Positions 1 to 6,673 of a stretch of DNA of 64,000 nucleotides are shown here, in pieces. The notes beneath the pieces are model-generated. The model saw nothing but the letters and a program-made list of their open reading frames with translations. It was not told the origin of the DNA and did no database searches. The stretch is taken from positions 1,513,001-1,577,000 of the forward strand of contig NZ_CP113948.1 of the NCBI RefSeq assembly GCF_026810365.1, given 5' to 3'. A program made the translations under genes and the position numbers. The stretch is from Flavobacterium praedii. Its GTDB lineage: Bacteria > Bacteroidota > Bacteroidia > Flavobacteriales > Flavobacteriaceae. The stretch's first letter is position 1, and each line of letters starts with the position of its first letter.

Positions 1-313
1 AAAAGTTTGCCACTGATTTACCCTTAATGGCTTCTTTTAACTTCTTGATGGAAACCGTTTTTACTTTTCGTTCCATATCGGCAACCTGACCTTCAGCATT
101 GGCAATCTTTTGAGATAATGCAGCGTTCATCCTTGCGCTGTTGGAATGGTTTTTCTTTACTTTCTGCTTTACTTCATCCCACTCGTTTTCTTTCAGCTTT
201 ACTCCCGCAGTGATAAATTTCGTTTTTCGGTCTTTTATAATTCGGATGTACAATGGGCTGTGTCCTGTTTGGTCTGCCTGTTGTGTTCTTAAAATTAGTT
301 TAACTGATGCCAT
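1..313 (-). CDS. Tyrosine recombinase/integrase, N-terminal part (cut by window edge)
   Basis: On the minus strand an uncut reading frame starts at ATG (311-313) and runs off the left edge after 104 codons. It begins MASVKLILRTQQADQTGHSP and continues with a YIRIIKDRKTKFIT stretch and a long charged helix. This matches the arm-type DNA-binding N-terminal domain of Bacteroidota tyrosine recombinases, the kind found on genomic islands and conjugative elements; classical integron IntI proteins lack this domain. The catalytic domain with its R-H-R-Y residues lies outside the window. The gene points away from the attC-like array that begins 234 bases from its start, the same divergent arrangement as intI and its cassettes. 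Family assignment is fairly secure; any role in moving the cassettes is inference. Confidence 0.8.
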   Translation of the reverse strand, partial: MASVKLILRTQQADQTGHSPLYIRIIKDRKTKFITAGVKLKENEWDEVKQKVKKNHSNSARMNAALSQKIANAEGQVADMERKVKTVSIKKLKEAIKGKSVANF

Positions 314-546
314 ACAATTAGGATTTTAGAAATGTTGTACTATATTTGTAAAGTAATGCAAAAGAGTGAAAGTGTTGTAAATACAAGGTTTTCAATCGGG
401 TGCATCGTGATACGAAGGTACAACAATGGGTACAACAATACAAGTATTTCGTTGCTTTTTGATGCATTATTTTGAACTTAAAATTTTAATAAAGTCAATA
501 AATACGGTACTTTAAGTGCAATTTGGAACTGACGATTATAAAATGA
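314..546. promoter_or_regulatory. Divergent intergenic region between recombinase and cassette array
   Basis: No open reading frame is seen here. The segment must hold the recombinase promoter. A possible minus-strand match is TTG, 20 bases, TACCTTCG near 410-450. If the recombinase works on the array, this is also where an attI-like primary site would lie. It contains the paired 11-bp direct repeat at 417-439. I found no GTTATCTTC that would pair with the left flank of the first attC, so that attC is not preceded by a complete cassette in this window. Function is inferred from position only. Confidence 0.35.
417..439 (+). repeat. Two direct GGTACAACAAT repeats, period 12
   Basis: GGTACAACAAT occurs at 417-427 and again at 429-439. 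A partial inverted form, TTGTAC, occurs near 333. Short direct repeats one helical turn apart beside a recombinase gene are typical of arm-type or accessory protein binding sites, but the role here is unproven. Confidence 0.45.
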
Positions 547-678
547 AGATAACACACGCTACAAGCAAGCTGGGCAATGGGCTTAATTTGAAGATAGTTT
601 GTGTTTGATACATTTGTTTTTAACCGAAAGAATACGCATCTTTAATCCCAGCCTGCGTGTAGCGCGGGAACGTTATAG
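547..678 (+). repeat. attC-like site 1
   Basis: Left box AGATAAC (547-553) and right box GTTATAG (672-678). Inner arms CGCTACA and TGTAGCG, then GCTGGG and CCCAGC, pair. Its central part differs from the other copies and lacks the GATTTGGCAAATC hairpin, so it is the most divergent member. It lies closest to the recombinase. Confidence 0.75.
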
Positions 679-1051
679 GGCAGTTGAGCCGAAATTACGC
701 AGACAAATCCAATTTGAAATTAACAGTTGTTTCCGCCGAATGTTTTCAAAGCAGAAGCGTGAAAATTGGAAGCGCTAACAAACGTTGGAAAATCGGATTC
801 TAACGACAAGCAAATGAAAAACTGATGTGTGAAAATCGAACTTTGCCAACAGAAGCGTGAAAAGCAGAAGCGTGAAAAGTAGAACTTGCCAAGAGAAACT
901 TGAAAAGCAGACTTTAAAGAAAGTGAACAGGAGAAGCAAACCTATAATTGGGACTCTCCTACTCTAACGGGAAAAAGTGTGAAAGCTTGAACTGGCCAAC
1001 AGAAGCGTGAAAAATTTGCGGTTTAATAGTAATTTCGACTAAACAACCGCC
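679..1051 (+). other. Non-coding cassette 1 with AGAAGCGTGAAAA repeats
   Basis: No frame of useful length is present in the body of this cassette (cassette 673-1177 including its attC). AGAAGCGTGAAAA recurs at 753-765, 851-863, 866-878 and 1001-1013, with further degenerate GAAAANNAGAA units. The cassette start GTTATAGGGC (672-681) and end GCCCTATAAC (1049-1058) are exact reverse complements. It could encode an RNA, carry promoters, or be a decayed gene; nothing in the sequence decides among these. Confidence 0.6.
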
Positions 1052-1183
1052 CTATAACACACGCTACAAGCAATTTGGGGATTAGGCTTAATTTGAAATT
1101 GGTTTTGTATTTGGAAGATTTGGCAAATCCGAATAATGAGCTTAATTTAGTCCCAAACTGCTTGTAGCGCGGGAACGTTACTG
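1052..1183 (+). repeat. attC-like site 2
   Basis: Left box CTATAAC (1052-1058), right box GTTACTG (1177-1183). Inner arms CGCTACAAGC and GCTTGTAGCG pair perfectly, as do TTTGGG and CCCAAA. The tip is the hairpin GATTTGGCAAATC (1117-1129). By my pairing the spacers between outer and inner arms are unequal, 3 bases on the left and 7 on the right. Confidence 0.8.
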
Positions 1184-1681
1184 GCTAGTCGCGAAATAAG
1201 AAGGAAAATTTCGATAAAAACAGCTTTTATAATTCTATTATGATGACAAGAAATAGTCGTTCGGAAACTTGATAAATTTGAATTTTAAAGTCTGAAAAAC
1301 TTGAACTTGAACTTGAACTTGAGTTTCGAAGCTTCTAAACTGAATCTGATAAGCGAAGCGTGAATTTCGAACTTGAGTTTCGAAGTTTCTAAACTGAATC
1401 TGAAAACATAATCTGAATTTCTAACTTGAGTTTCGGAGTTTCTAAACTGAAAAGTAGAAGTTTAAGGTTGGATTTTTTTTAAATTAAAAATGGGTTTTTA
1501 CCAAAAAAACAAGAATGAAATTAATGCCGAATTGGGATTTAAAATTGCCAATATTAGGCTGAAAATCGAATATAAAATGGAATAAAATTAGCTGAGATTA
1601 AGGCTAGAATTGGGTTTTGTGCCAGCTGAAAATTGGAATAGAATCGGGTTTTAATTGGAACATCAGCTAGAAACAACCAGC
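1184..1681 (+). other. Non-coding cassette 2
   Basis: This is the body of the cassette spanning 1178-1807. No coding frame is recognised. It is dominated by low-complexity GAACTTGA and AAATTGG runs and the ~54-bp tandem repeat described separately. Ends are exact reverse complements: GTTACTGGCT (1177-1186) and AGCCAGTAAC (1679-1688). Confidence 0.6.
1317..1450 (+). repeat. Three tandem ~54-bp repeats inside cassette 2
   Basis: The motif ACTTGAGTTTCGAAG followed by TTTCTAAACTGAA starts at 1317, 1371 and 1424, giving periods of 54 and 53 bases with a few substitutions. A short (ACTTGA) run at about 1299-1325 precedes and merges into the first copy. It is probably a slippage-prone tandem array. 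Confidence 0.7.
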
Positions 1682-1813
1682 CAGTAACACACGCTACAAG
1701 CAATTTGGGTATTTGGCTTAATTTAAAATTGGTTTTGTATTTGGAAGATTTGGCAAATCCGAAAAATGGGCTTAATTTAGTCCCAAACTGCTTTTAGCGC
1801 GGGGACGTTGGCG
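1682..1813 (+). repeat. attC-like site 3
   Basis: Left box CAGTAAC (1682-1688), right box GTTGGCG (1807-1813). Tip hairpin at 1747-1759. The right arm reads CTTTTAGCGC rather than CTTGTAGCGC and the spacer reads GGGGAC, so one inner-arm base pair is lost. Confidence 0.78.
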
Positions 1814-1846
1814 GTTATTTTCGCTCGACAAAATGAAATTTATAAA

Positions 1847-2332
1847 ATGAAAAAATATCTAATCAAAATATGTTTATTATTTACTATTGCTTTGTTTTAT
1901 AGTTGCTATGGAGTCAACGCAGAAACATCTGAAATTGGAGATGCATATTATACTTGTCGAGATAAAAATGCTTGGAATGAAATCTCAAATGAATTTTCTA
2001 CAAATCAAATTAAAGACTCAACATTTTTAGAAGGACTAAAATATGTTGAAAATCATTTTTTGAAACCTGATTATATTATTTATTTTAAAAGTAATCCAAG
2101 GGAAATTGTGGGGATTTCAAATGAAGTAATAAGAGTTGCATTTAATCCTAAAATATTCAATGGTCCAATTGATGGTTTAACACCACAGTTGTCCGATAAA
2201 GAACAAGTTCGTATTAGAAATAGAGTTTTAAAACTATTGTATAAATATGAATGTCCGAAAGGTAAAAGGCAAATATTAAAAGCTTTGAAAGAACCAGCGA
2301 TTTTTGGAAAAGAATATTACGAAAATAAATAA
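1847..2332 (+). CDS. Cassette-borne hypothetical lipoprotein
   Basis: The start at 1847 gives a 161-residue protein beginning MKKYLIKICLLFTIALFYSC, a short basic segment, hydrophobic helix and a lipobox-like LFYSC with Cys20. Earlier in-frame starts would overlap the attC. The mature part is charged and has no domain I recognise. It is the only gene of cassette 3 (1808-2466), in array orientation, and its stop lies just before the left box of site 4. Cassette ends GTTGGCGGTT (1807-1816) and AACCGCCAAC (2338-2347) are exact reverse complements. Export by lipoprotein signal is a reasonable prediction; function is unknown. Confidence 0.65.
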   Translation: MKKYLIKICLLFTIALFYSCYGVNAETSEIGDAYYTCRDKNAWNEISNEFSTNQIKDSTFLEGLKYVENHFLKPDYIIYFKSNPREIVGISNEVIRVAFNPKIFNGPIDGLTPQLSDKEQVRIRNRVLKLLYKYECPKGKRQILKALKEPAIFGKEYYENK

Positions 2333-2340
2333 AAAACAAC

Positions 2341-2472
2341 CGCCAACACACGCTACAAGCAATTTGGGTATTAGGCTTAATTTGAAATTAGTTTTGTATT
2401 TGGAAGATTTGGCAAATCCGAAAATAGGGCTTAATTTAGTCCCAAACTGCTTGTAGCGCGGGAACGTTATGC
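2341..2472 (+). repeat. attC-like site 4
   Basis: Left box CGCCAAC (2341-2347), right box GTTATGC (2466-2472). Inner arms CGCTACAAGC and GCTTGTAGCG are intact, and the tip hairpin is at 2406-2418. Left and right boxes belong to different cassettes and are therefore not complementary to each other, as expected in a linear array. Confidence 0.8.
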
Positions 2473-2506
2473 GATACTTGCCCAGAAAACCTAGAAAAAG
2501 ACATCT

Positions 2507-3118
2507 ATGAAAAATAAAATAATCTATTTAATGTTTTTACTAATTGGTAATTTTTCCTTTTCTCAAACAAATGAATTTTATAAAATTATATTTGAAAATG
2601 AAGAGAATTTTAGCATTATTAAAATCTTAAATGGTAAAATTCCTAAAAAATTTATTATAGTTGATTCAACAATTACATTTTATCCTAAAAGTTTTTGGCT
2701 AGATATAAATTTGAAAGATGAAAAAGTTTTAAAAGAAATTGAAGAAGACGAACATCATCCTTACAATAATGTTTACATATTTTCTACAAATAAATATGAT
2801 AATTTATTTAATGACAATGAAAAGAAATATTTAAGCCAAGCTTGTCAAAATGTGAAGTCAAAAAAAATTAAAATATTAGAGAAAAAATATTTTACAGTTA
2901 ATAATACTAAAAAAACAAAAGGCTTTTACTTTTTGATTAGCGAACCTATTTACACTTCAAATAATAAATTTGCTTTCATAGAAGTAGACATTAAATCCAA
3001 AGGCGTTTTTTTGGGAGAAAAGACAGATGACTATTTTGGAGTTTTAAAAATAATCTTTGAAAAAGGTGAAAATGGAATCTGGAAACAAATTGGAAATTAT
3101 GAACATCTCGTATTATAG
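2507..3118 (+). CDS. Cassette-borne hypothetical exported protein
   Basis: This encodes 203 residues starting MKNKIIYLMFLLIGNFSFSQ, a clear Sec signal peptide with probable cleavage before the Gln, as is common in flavobacteria. The rest is Lys/Asn/Phe-rich, with no motif I can name. It is the only gene of cassette 4 (2467-3248) and starts 38 bases after the crossover point. Its TAG stop (3116-3118) lies directly beside the left box flank of site 5, so almost no cassette DNA is wasted. Ends GTTATGCGAT (2466-2475) and ATCGCATAAC (3120-3129) match exactly. Probably periplasmic or surface; function unknown. Confidence 0.65.
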   Translation: MKNKIIYLMFLLIGNFSFSQTNEFYKIIFENEENFSIIKILNGKIPKKFIIVDSTITFYPKSFWLDINLKDEKVLKEIEEDEHHPYNNVYIFSTNKYDNLFNDNEKKYLSQACQNVKSKKIKILEKKYFTVNNTKKTKGFYFLISEPIYTSNNKFAFIEVDIKSKGVFLGEKTDDYFGVLKIIFEKGENGIWKQIGNYEHLVL

Positions 3119-3122
3119 CATC

Positions 3123-3254
3123 GCATAACACACGCTACAAGCAATTTGGGGATTTGGCTTAATATGAAGTTGGTTTTGTTTCAGGAAGATTTGGCAAATC
3201 CGAATAATGGGCTTAATTTAGTCCCAAACTGCTTGTAGCGCGGGAACGTTAGTG
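3123..3254 (+). repeat. attC-like site 5
   Basis: Left box GCATAAC (3123-3129), right box GTTAGTG (3248-3254). Inner arms are intact and the tip hairpin is at 3188-3200. The left loop side differs slightly from sites 2-4 (TTAATATGAAG instead of TTAATTTGAAA). Confidence 0.8.
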
Positions 3255-3279
3255 GCAAGCTTGCCTAAAATGCGAAAAA

Positions 3280-3990
3280 ATGGATGAAGAAATTCAAAAT
3301 AAACTAAATAAATATTGCATCATCAATAGAAAATATCACCTTCTTGATGAAAAACAATTTTTATCAATGTTTTCTAATATCAAAATTGAACACTTAAAAA
3401 AAGCTTGGGAATATAGTTTTGTAGAAATTCAGAATAAAGAAATAATAACAAGTTATGTCGAATTACAAAAAAATAGAAAAAAAGAATTCTCAAATAGATT
3501 GCGAAAATTCAATTTTAATAGTTCTGACTTATATTTCTATCTAAACAGTGAATTTGATGTAAAGGAATTATTATTTGATGATGAACATTTCGAAAGACGT
3601 ATAAGAAATGCATTAGCCAAAAGACATCAAATAATTATCAAAACAGAAATTAAAAAATTAAAAAGGCAAGAGAAATTAAGAGAAATTAAGGATAAAATAA
3701 TATCAACAATAGCGATAACTTTCATCCCTATACTTATTTTTGCATTACTCTTTGTTTCAAGAATTAGAGATGGTTTTACTTCTGTTGATATTTTAACTGA
3801 ACGAATATATGAACGTGAAATATATGAATTTGATGGTTCAATCTGCAGAGATGGAAAAATAAGTCATTCACAAGGAAGAGGAACTTGTTCTTGGCATAAT
3901 GGTGTTTATCGAAAATTTCATAAAGGACAACATAAAAAATCAAAAAAAGAATCTAGAATAGAAGCACAAGAAAGGTCGTGGATTGAATAA
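3280..3990 (+). CDS. Cassette-borne membrane protein with DUF3761-like C-terminus
   Basis: A 236-residue protein. Residues 1-140 are charged and helical, residues ~140-160 form one transmembrane segment (IISTIAITFIPILIF), and residues ~185-210 contain SICRDGKISHSQGRGTCS followed by WHNGV. This resembles the small DUF3761 motif (C-DG-S-S-GTCSxHxGV), with Cys189 and Cys203 as a likely pair. The tail is very basic. There is no N-terminal signal peptide, so the first part is probably cytoplasmic and the Cys motif outside. It fills cassette 5 (3249-4126), whose ends GTTAGTGGCA (3248-3257) and TGCCACTAAC (3997-4006) match exactly. Function is unknown. Confidence 0.65.
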   Translation: MDEEIQNKLNKYCIINRKYHLLDEKQFLSMFSNIKIEHLKKAWEYSFVEIQNKEIITSYVELQKNRKKEFSNRLRKFNFNSSDLYFYLNSEFDVKELLFDDEHFERRIRNALAKRHQIIIKTEIKKLKRQEKLREIKDKIISTIAITFIPILIFALLFVSRIRDGFTSVDILTERIYEREIYEFDGSICRDGKISHSQGRGTCSWHNGVYRKFHKGQHKKSKKESRIEAQERSWIE

Positions 3991-3999
3991 AAAGCCTGC

Positions 4000-4132
4000 C
4001 ACTAACACACGCTACAACGGATTTGGGCAATTGGCTTAATGGAAAGTTGGTCTTGTATTTGTGATGATTTGGCAAATCCGAATAATGGGCTTAATTTAGT
4101 CCCAAACCCGCTGTAGCGCGAGAACGTTGGTG
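4000..4132 (+). repeat. attC-like site 6 (variant arm)
   Basis: Left box CACTAAC (4000-4006), right box GTTGGTG (4126-4132). The inner arm is CGCTACAACGG paired with CCGCTGTAGCG, a compensated change relative to ACAAGC and GCTTGT in sites 2-5. That the palindrome is kept although its sequence changed supports selection on folding. Tip hairpin at 4066-4078. The same variant arm is seen at 52857 and 54522. Confidence 0.8.
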
Positions 4133-4146
4133 GCAATAATCCAGAA

Positions 4147-4890
4147 TGCGACGTCCTAAAATAGGTTGACTAAAAATTAAACACCTTTAGCAACCAATGG
4201 AAACACCCGAAAATCAGCCTGTCCGAAGAAGAAACGGCAAACAAGTAAGTTTTGAATACAAACTTTCTGTAATTCAACAAATCAACAATGGGCAAATTTC
4301 TTTAAATTACGCTTCTAAAAAATACGATATTTCTAAAAGCACAATCGAATACTGGATGAAGAAACTAACCAATTACGAGCAAACCAATAAATCTATTAGT
4401 AAAGACGATGAAATTCGTATGCTAAAAAGTAAAATAGAAGATTTAGAAGGAATTAAAGCATTTCAACAAGAGGTAATCATTGAATTTGAGTCCGTTACTG
4501 GGGAGGAACTTTCAAAAAAGTACTTGCCCGATTGGTTAGCAAACGAAATTCAGAAAAAGAAGAAAAAGCTTTTAAAATAAAATGGATTTACGAATCAATC
4601 GGGATAAGTAAACAAGCTTATTATCAAAGAATTGAATCCTATAAAATCAAAGAAATACGCAATAACACTGTAATCGATTTTGTATTGGAAATACGCGAAA
4701 GAATGCCAGGAACAGGAACAAGAAAACTCTTAGATCACTTAAAAGAAAAGCTTGTTCAAAACAACATAAAAATGGGAGGGGATGCGCTTTTTGACTTGCT
4801 CAGAGTTAGTGGATTATTCATCAAGAGAACCAAACGTTTTCATATCACAACCGACTCTAAACACTTCTATTACAAGTCTCCTAACAACAA
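4147..4890 (+). mobile_element. IS3-family insertion sequence, left part only
   Basis: The left end appears to be TGCGACGTCCTAAAATAGG at about 4147, followed by orfA and the N-terminal third of orfB. Homology to orfB stops near 4880. The DDE catalytic domain and right end are missing. It lies about 20 bases inside cassette 6, so it entered or was captured after that cassette formed, then lost its right part. It cannot move by itself. The right boundary is approximate. Confidence 0.7.
4197..4580 (+). CDS. IS3-family transposase OrfA
   Basis: A 127-residue OrfA. Residues ~15-60 form a helix-turn-helix of the HTH_Tnp_1 type (FEYKLSVIQQINNG, then YASKKYDISKSTIEYWMKKL). A leucine-zipper-like helix around residues 70-105 is typical for OrfA multimerisation. 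The frame overlaps orfB at a run of AAA AAG codons (about 4550-4570). The OrfB frame is -1 relative to OrfA, as in IS3 elements that make OrfAB by -1 frameshifting. The orfA gene looks intact, but the element lacks a catalytic domain. Confidence 0.85.
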   Translation: METPENQPVRRRNGKQVSFEYKLSVIQQINNGQISLNYASKKYDISKSTIEYWMKKLTNYEQTNKSISKDDEIRMLKSKIEDLEGIKAFQQEVIIEFESVTGEELSKKYLPDWLANEIQKKKKKLLK

Positions 4891-4936
4891 TTGTTCCAGA
4901 AAAATAGCTTGCGAGTTACTAATGTATTTTACTTAA
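4532..4936 (+). pseudogene. IS3-family transposase OrfB, N-terminal fragment
   Basis: The frame encodes KIKWIYESIGISKQAYYQ, then IRERMPGTGTRKLLDHLK and a segment up to HYYKSPN-like residues, the N-terminal HTH_21 region of IS3 OrfB. After about 4880 the sequence leaves the family and the frame ends at 4936. The rve/DDE integrase core (about 160 residues in intact relatives) is absent. The fragment is a remnant and presumably non-functional. The TTG at 4532 is only the frame limit; translation would come by frameshift from orfA. Confidence 0.8.
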
Positions 4937-4986
4937 AGTCATGATTTCTATCAAAATATTTATGTTTATATAAAATAGAAAAGACC

Positions 4987-6156
4987 ATGTTATATAAAAA
5001 GAAAATTATACTATTCCTTTCAATTTTAAGTATCGGAATAACAACTTCATACGCACAGCCATTTATTCATTCTGGAATTTGGGTTCACCCTGGCGCTGCT
5101 GAAAGTAAAAAGGAGCTTGATTTTGTAAAAAAACAGATTAAAGCTGGCAAAGAACCTTGGAAAAGTGAATTTCATAATATGATTCAATTTGAAATCAAAA
5201 ATGGTTACACCAAAACTTCTGCCCCGAAAGATTTAGGCAAAGTAAATGAAAATGATCAAAAAGAAGATGCAAAATTAGCTTATGCAAATGCTCTTGCTTG
5301 GTACTTTACTGACAATGCAGCTTATGCAGAGCAAGCAATTAAAGTTTTCAAGACATGGTCATCTACTTTTGAAGGTTATCGTTATGCTTACCCACTGAAT
5401 GAAGCAACCAATCAAAGCCAACTAGATTGTGCTTGGATTGGATCTATTTTGGGTCCAGCTGCAGAAATATTGAGAATATATCCAGGATGGTCTTCCGAAG
5501 ATATTGAGAATGTTAAAACTATGTTCAGGACAAAATTTTATCCTAATCTAAATCTGTTAAATACTTGGAACGGAAATGAAGATTTAACACAGATTTATGC
5601 AATGATAAGTATTGCTGTTTTCTTAGAAGATGAAAAAGAATTTAATATCGCACTTGATAGACTAGAGAAAAGAAACCCATCTTACTTTTACCTTACCTCA
5701 GATCCCGTTTCCTCAAGAAACTATGCAACTCGAACTTTTCCAAACGATTGGTATAAACCCCAAATTATTAAAGATGGCTTAACTCAAGAAACCTGTCGTG
5801 ACAACAATCATCACGCACAATTTGCGATGGCTGCTGCATTAGCAACTGCCGAAGTTGCTTGGCATCAAAGGATAGATATTTACAAAAAAAATGAAAAACG
5901 TTACATTGCAACTATGGAACTAATGGCGAAACAAGGTCTAACTGGTTCAATGCAAGAAATATGTACTAATAATGCTACAACTACTGAATTATTTGATACA
6001 TGGGAGATTGGATATAATCATTATCATAACCGTATGGGTATAGAGTTGCCCTATACCAAGCTATTACTCGAATCCAAAATTCGAAACCCAAATACTAAGT
6101 CAGATTGGAATATATTTTATGAGACACTAACCCACGCAAATATTCAAGAAAATTAA
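4987..6156 (+). CDS. Secreted alginate-lyase-family protein
   Basis: A 389-residue protein with signal peptide MLYKKKIILFLSILSIGITT followed by SYAQ. The mature part has the all-alpha layout of the Alginate_lyase Pfam family (PL5/PL38-type): a WYFTDNAAYAEQAIKVFKTW repeat around residues 100-125, an asparagine/tryptophan-rich NTWNGNED segment near 195, and a DNNHHAQFAMA motif near residue 275 resembling the NNH catalytic region of these lyases. It probably cleaves uronate-containing polysaccharide by beta-elimination in the periplasm; substrate cannot be told. It lies inside cassette 6, behind the IS3 remnant and without SusCD neighbours, which is unusual for a lyase gene. Family call is good, activity inferred. 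Confidence 0.7.
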   Translation: MLYKKKIILFLSILSIGITTSYAQPFIHSGIWVHPGAAESKKELDFVKKQIKAGKEPWKSEFHNMIQFEIKNGYTKTSAPKDLGKVNENDQKEDAKLAYANALAWYFTDNAAYAEQAIKVFKTWSSTFEGYRYAYPLNEATNQSQLDCAWIGSILGPAAEILRIYPGWSSEDIENVKTMFRTKFYPNLNLLNTWNGNEDLTQIYAMISIAVFLEDEKEFNIALDRLEKRNPSYFYLTSDPVSSRNYATRTFPNDWYKPQIIKDGLTQETCRDNNHHAQFAMAAALATAEVAWHQRIDIYKKNEKRYIATMELMAKQGLTGSMQEICTNNATTTELFDTWEIGYNHYHNRMGIELPYTKLLLESKIRNPNTKSDWNIFYETLTHANIQEN

Positions 6157-6507
6157 CAATTGAAACACTAACACGCCTCATGTATTAAGGATTTCAATGG
6201 TAAGCTAAAGATTGTAGAGCGTTTTGGCTTTTTGTGCAACTTTATATGAAAATCATACAAAATTCCATACGAATCAAACTTCAATCCATAAATGTTTAAA
6301 GATGGTAATATTTGATTTGTTTTTTTTGGGGAGTATATCGTTAAGATTAAAAACACATTATTGATTTTAAAAGCAAAAAGAGTCCGTAATAAAGTATTTC
6401 GTCAACTTTTATATAAAGTTTTAAACACAAAATACAACAAACTGATTAACTATAACTTAATGATAAAATGAAATCATGGCAAAAAACAGCAATGTGGAGC
6501 AATTAAA
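6157..6507. other. Gene-free AT-rich stretch at end of cassette 6
   Basis: No credible gene, terminator or repeat is recognised between the lyase stop and the attC remnant. A 62-codon minus-strand frame (6168-6356) has no family features. Confidence 0.5.
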
Positions 6508-6590
6508 ATTATTGCCACAATTTAAAGATCTTTTTATATCTAGGATGATTTGGCAAATCCAAAAAATTGACTTAAATTAGTACCAAACGT
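6508..6590 (+). repeat. Degenerate attC-like remnant closing cassette 6
   Basis: ATTATTGCCAC (6508-6518) is the exact reverse complement of GTGGCAATAAT at the start of cassette 6 (4130-4140). After a deleted or decayed left arm, bases 6543-6588 match the tip hairpin and right loop of the other sites (GATGATTTGGCAAATCC, then a CTTAAATTAGTACCAAAC variant). The right inner arm and GTT box are gone. It marks the likely end of the array and the start of backbone DNA. Confidence 0.6.
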
Positions 6591-6673
6591 ACCCTTTTAA
6601 AGGATTATTCAACAGCAATTTACTCTGTCAAAACCAAAAATAGAAAGATTTAATAATTAACTATAGATCTAAA

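Larger units (their letters stand above)
547..6590 (+). mobile_element. Integron-like gene cassette array (six attC-like sites plus one remnant)
   Basis: Six ~132-bp imperfect palindromes (547-678, 1052-1183, 1682-1813, 2341-2472, 3123-3254, 4000-4132) and a decayed seventh (6508-6590) are spaced by 374-867 bp, except the last gap. All coding frames between them lie on the plus strand and start soon after a site. Each palindrome has an outer AAC/GTT pair, an inner arm (CGCTACAAGC with GCTTGTAGCG, changed in some copies) and in most copies a terminal GATTTGGCAAATC hairpin. The decisive point is cassette closure. The 10 bases starting at GTT of each unit are the exact reverse complement of the 10 bases ending in AAC before the next palindrome, in five of five complete cassettes, although the sequence differs from unit to unit. 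This is how an integron attC is split when a cassette is linear. No canonical intI is in view. Confidence 0.8.

Noticed and set aside
141..329. Plus-strand 62-codon frame
   Set aside because: It lies opposite the tyrosine recombinase gene; the minus-strand product has clear family features and this frame has none.
547..4132. CRISPR array
   Set aside because: Repeats are about 132 bp and strongly palindromic, spacers are whole genes of varied length, and no cas gene is present.
547..4132. Simple MITE or REP family as explanation for the palindromes
   Set aside because: MITE insertion would not make the start and end of each intervening unit complementary. It cannot be fully excluded without strain comparison.
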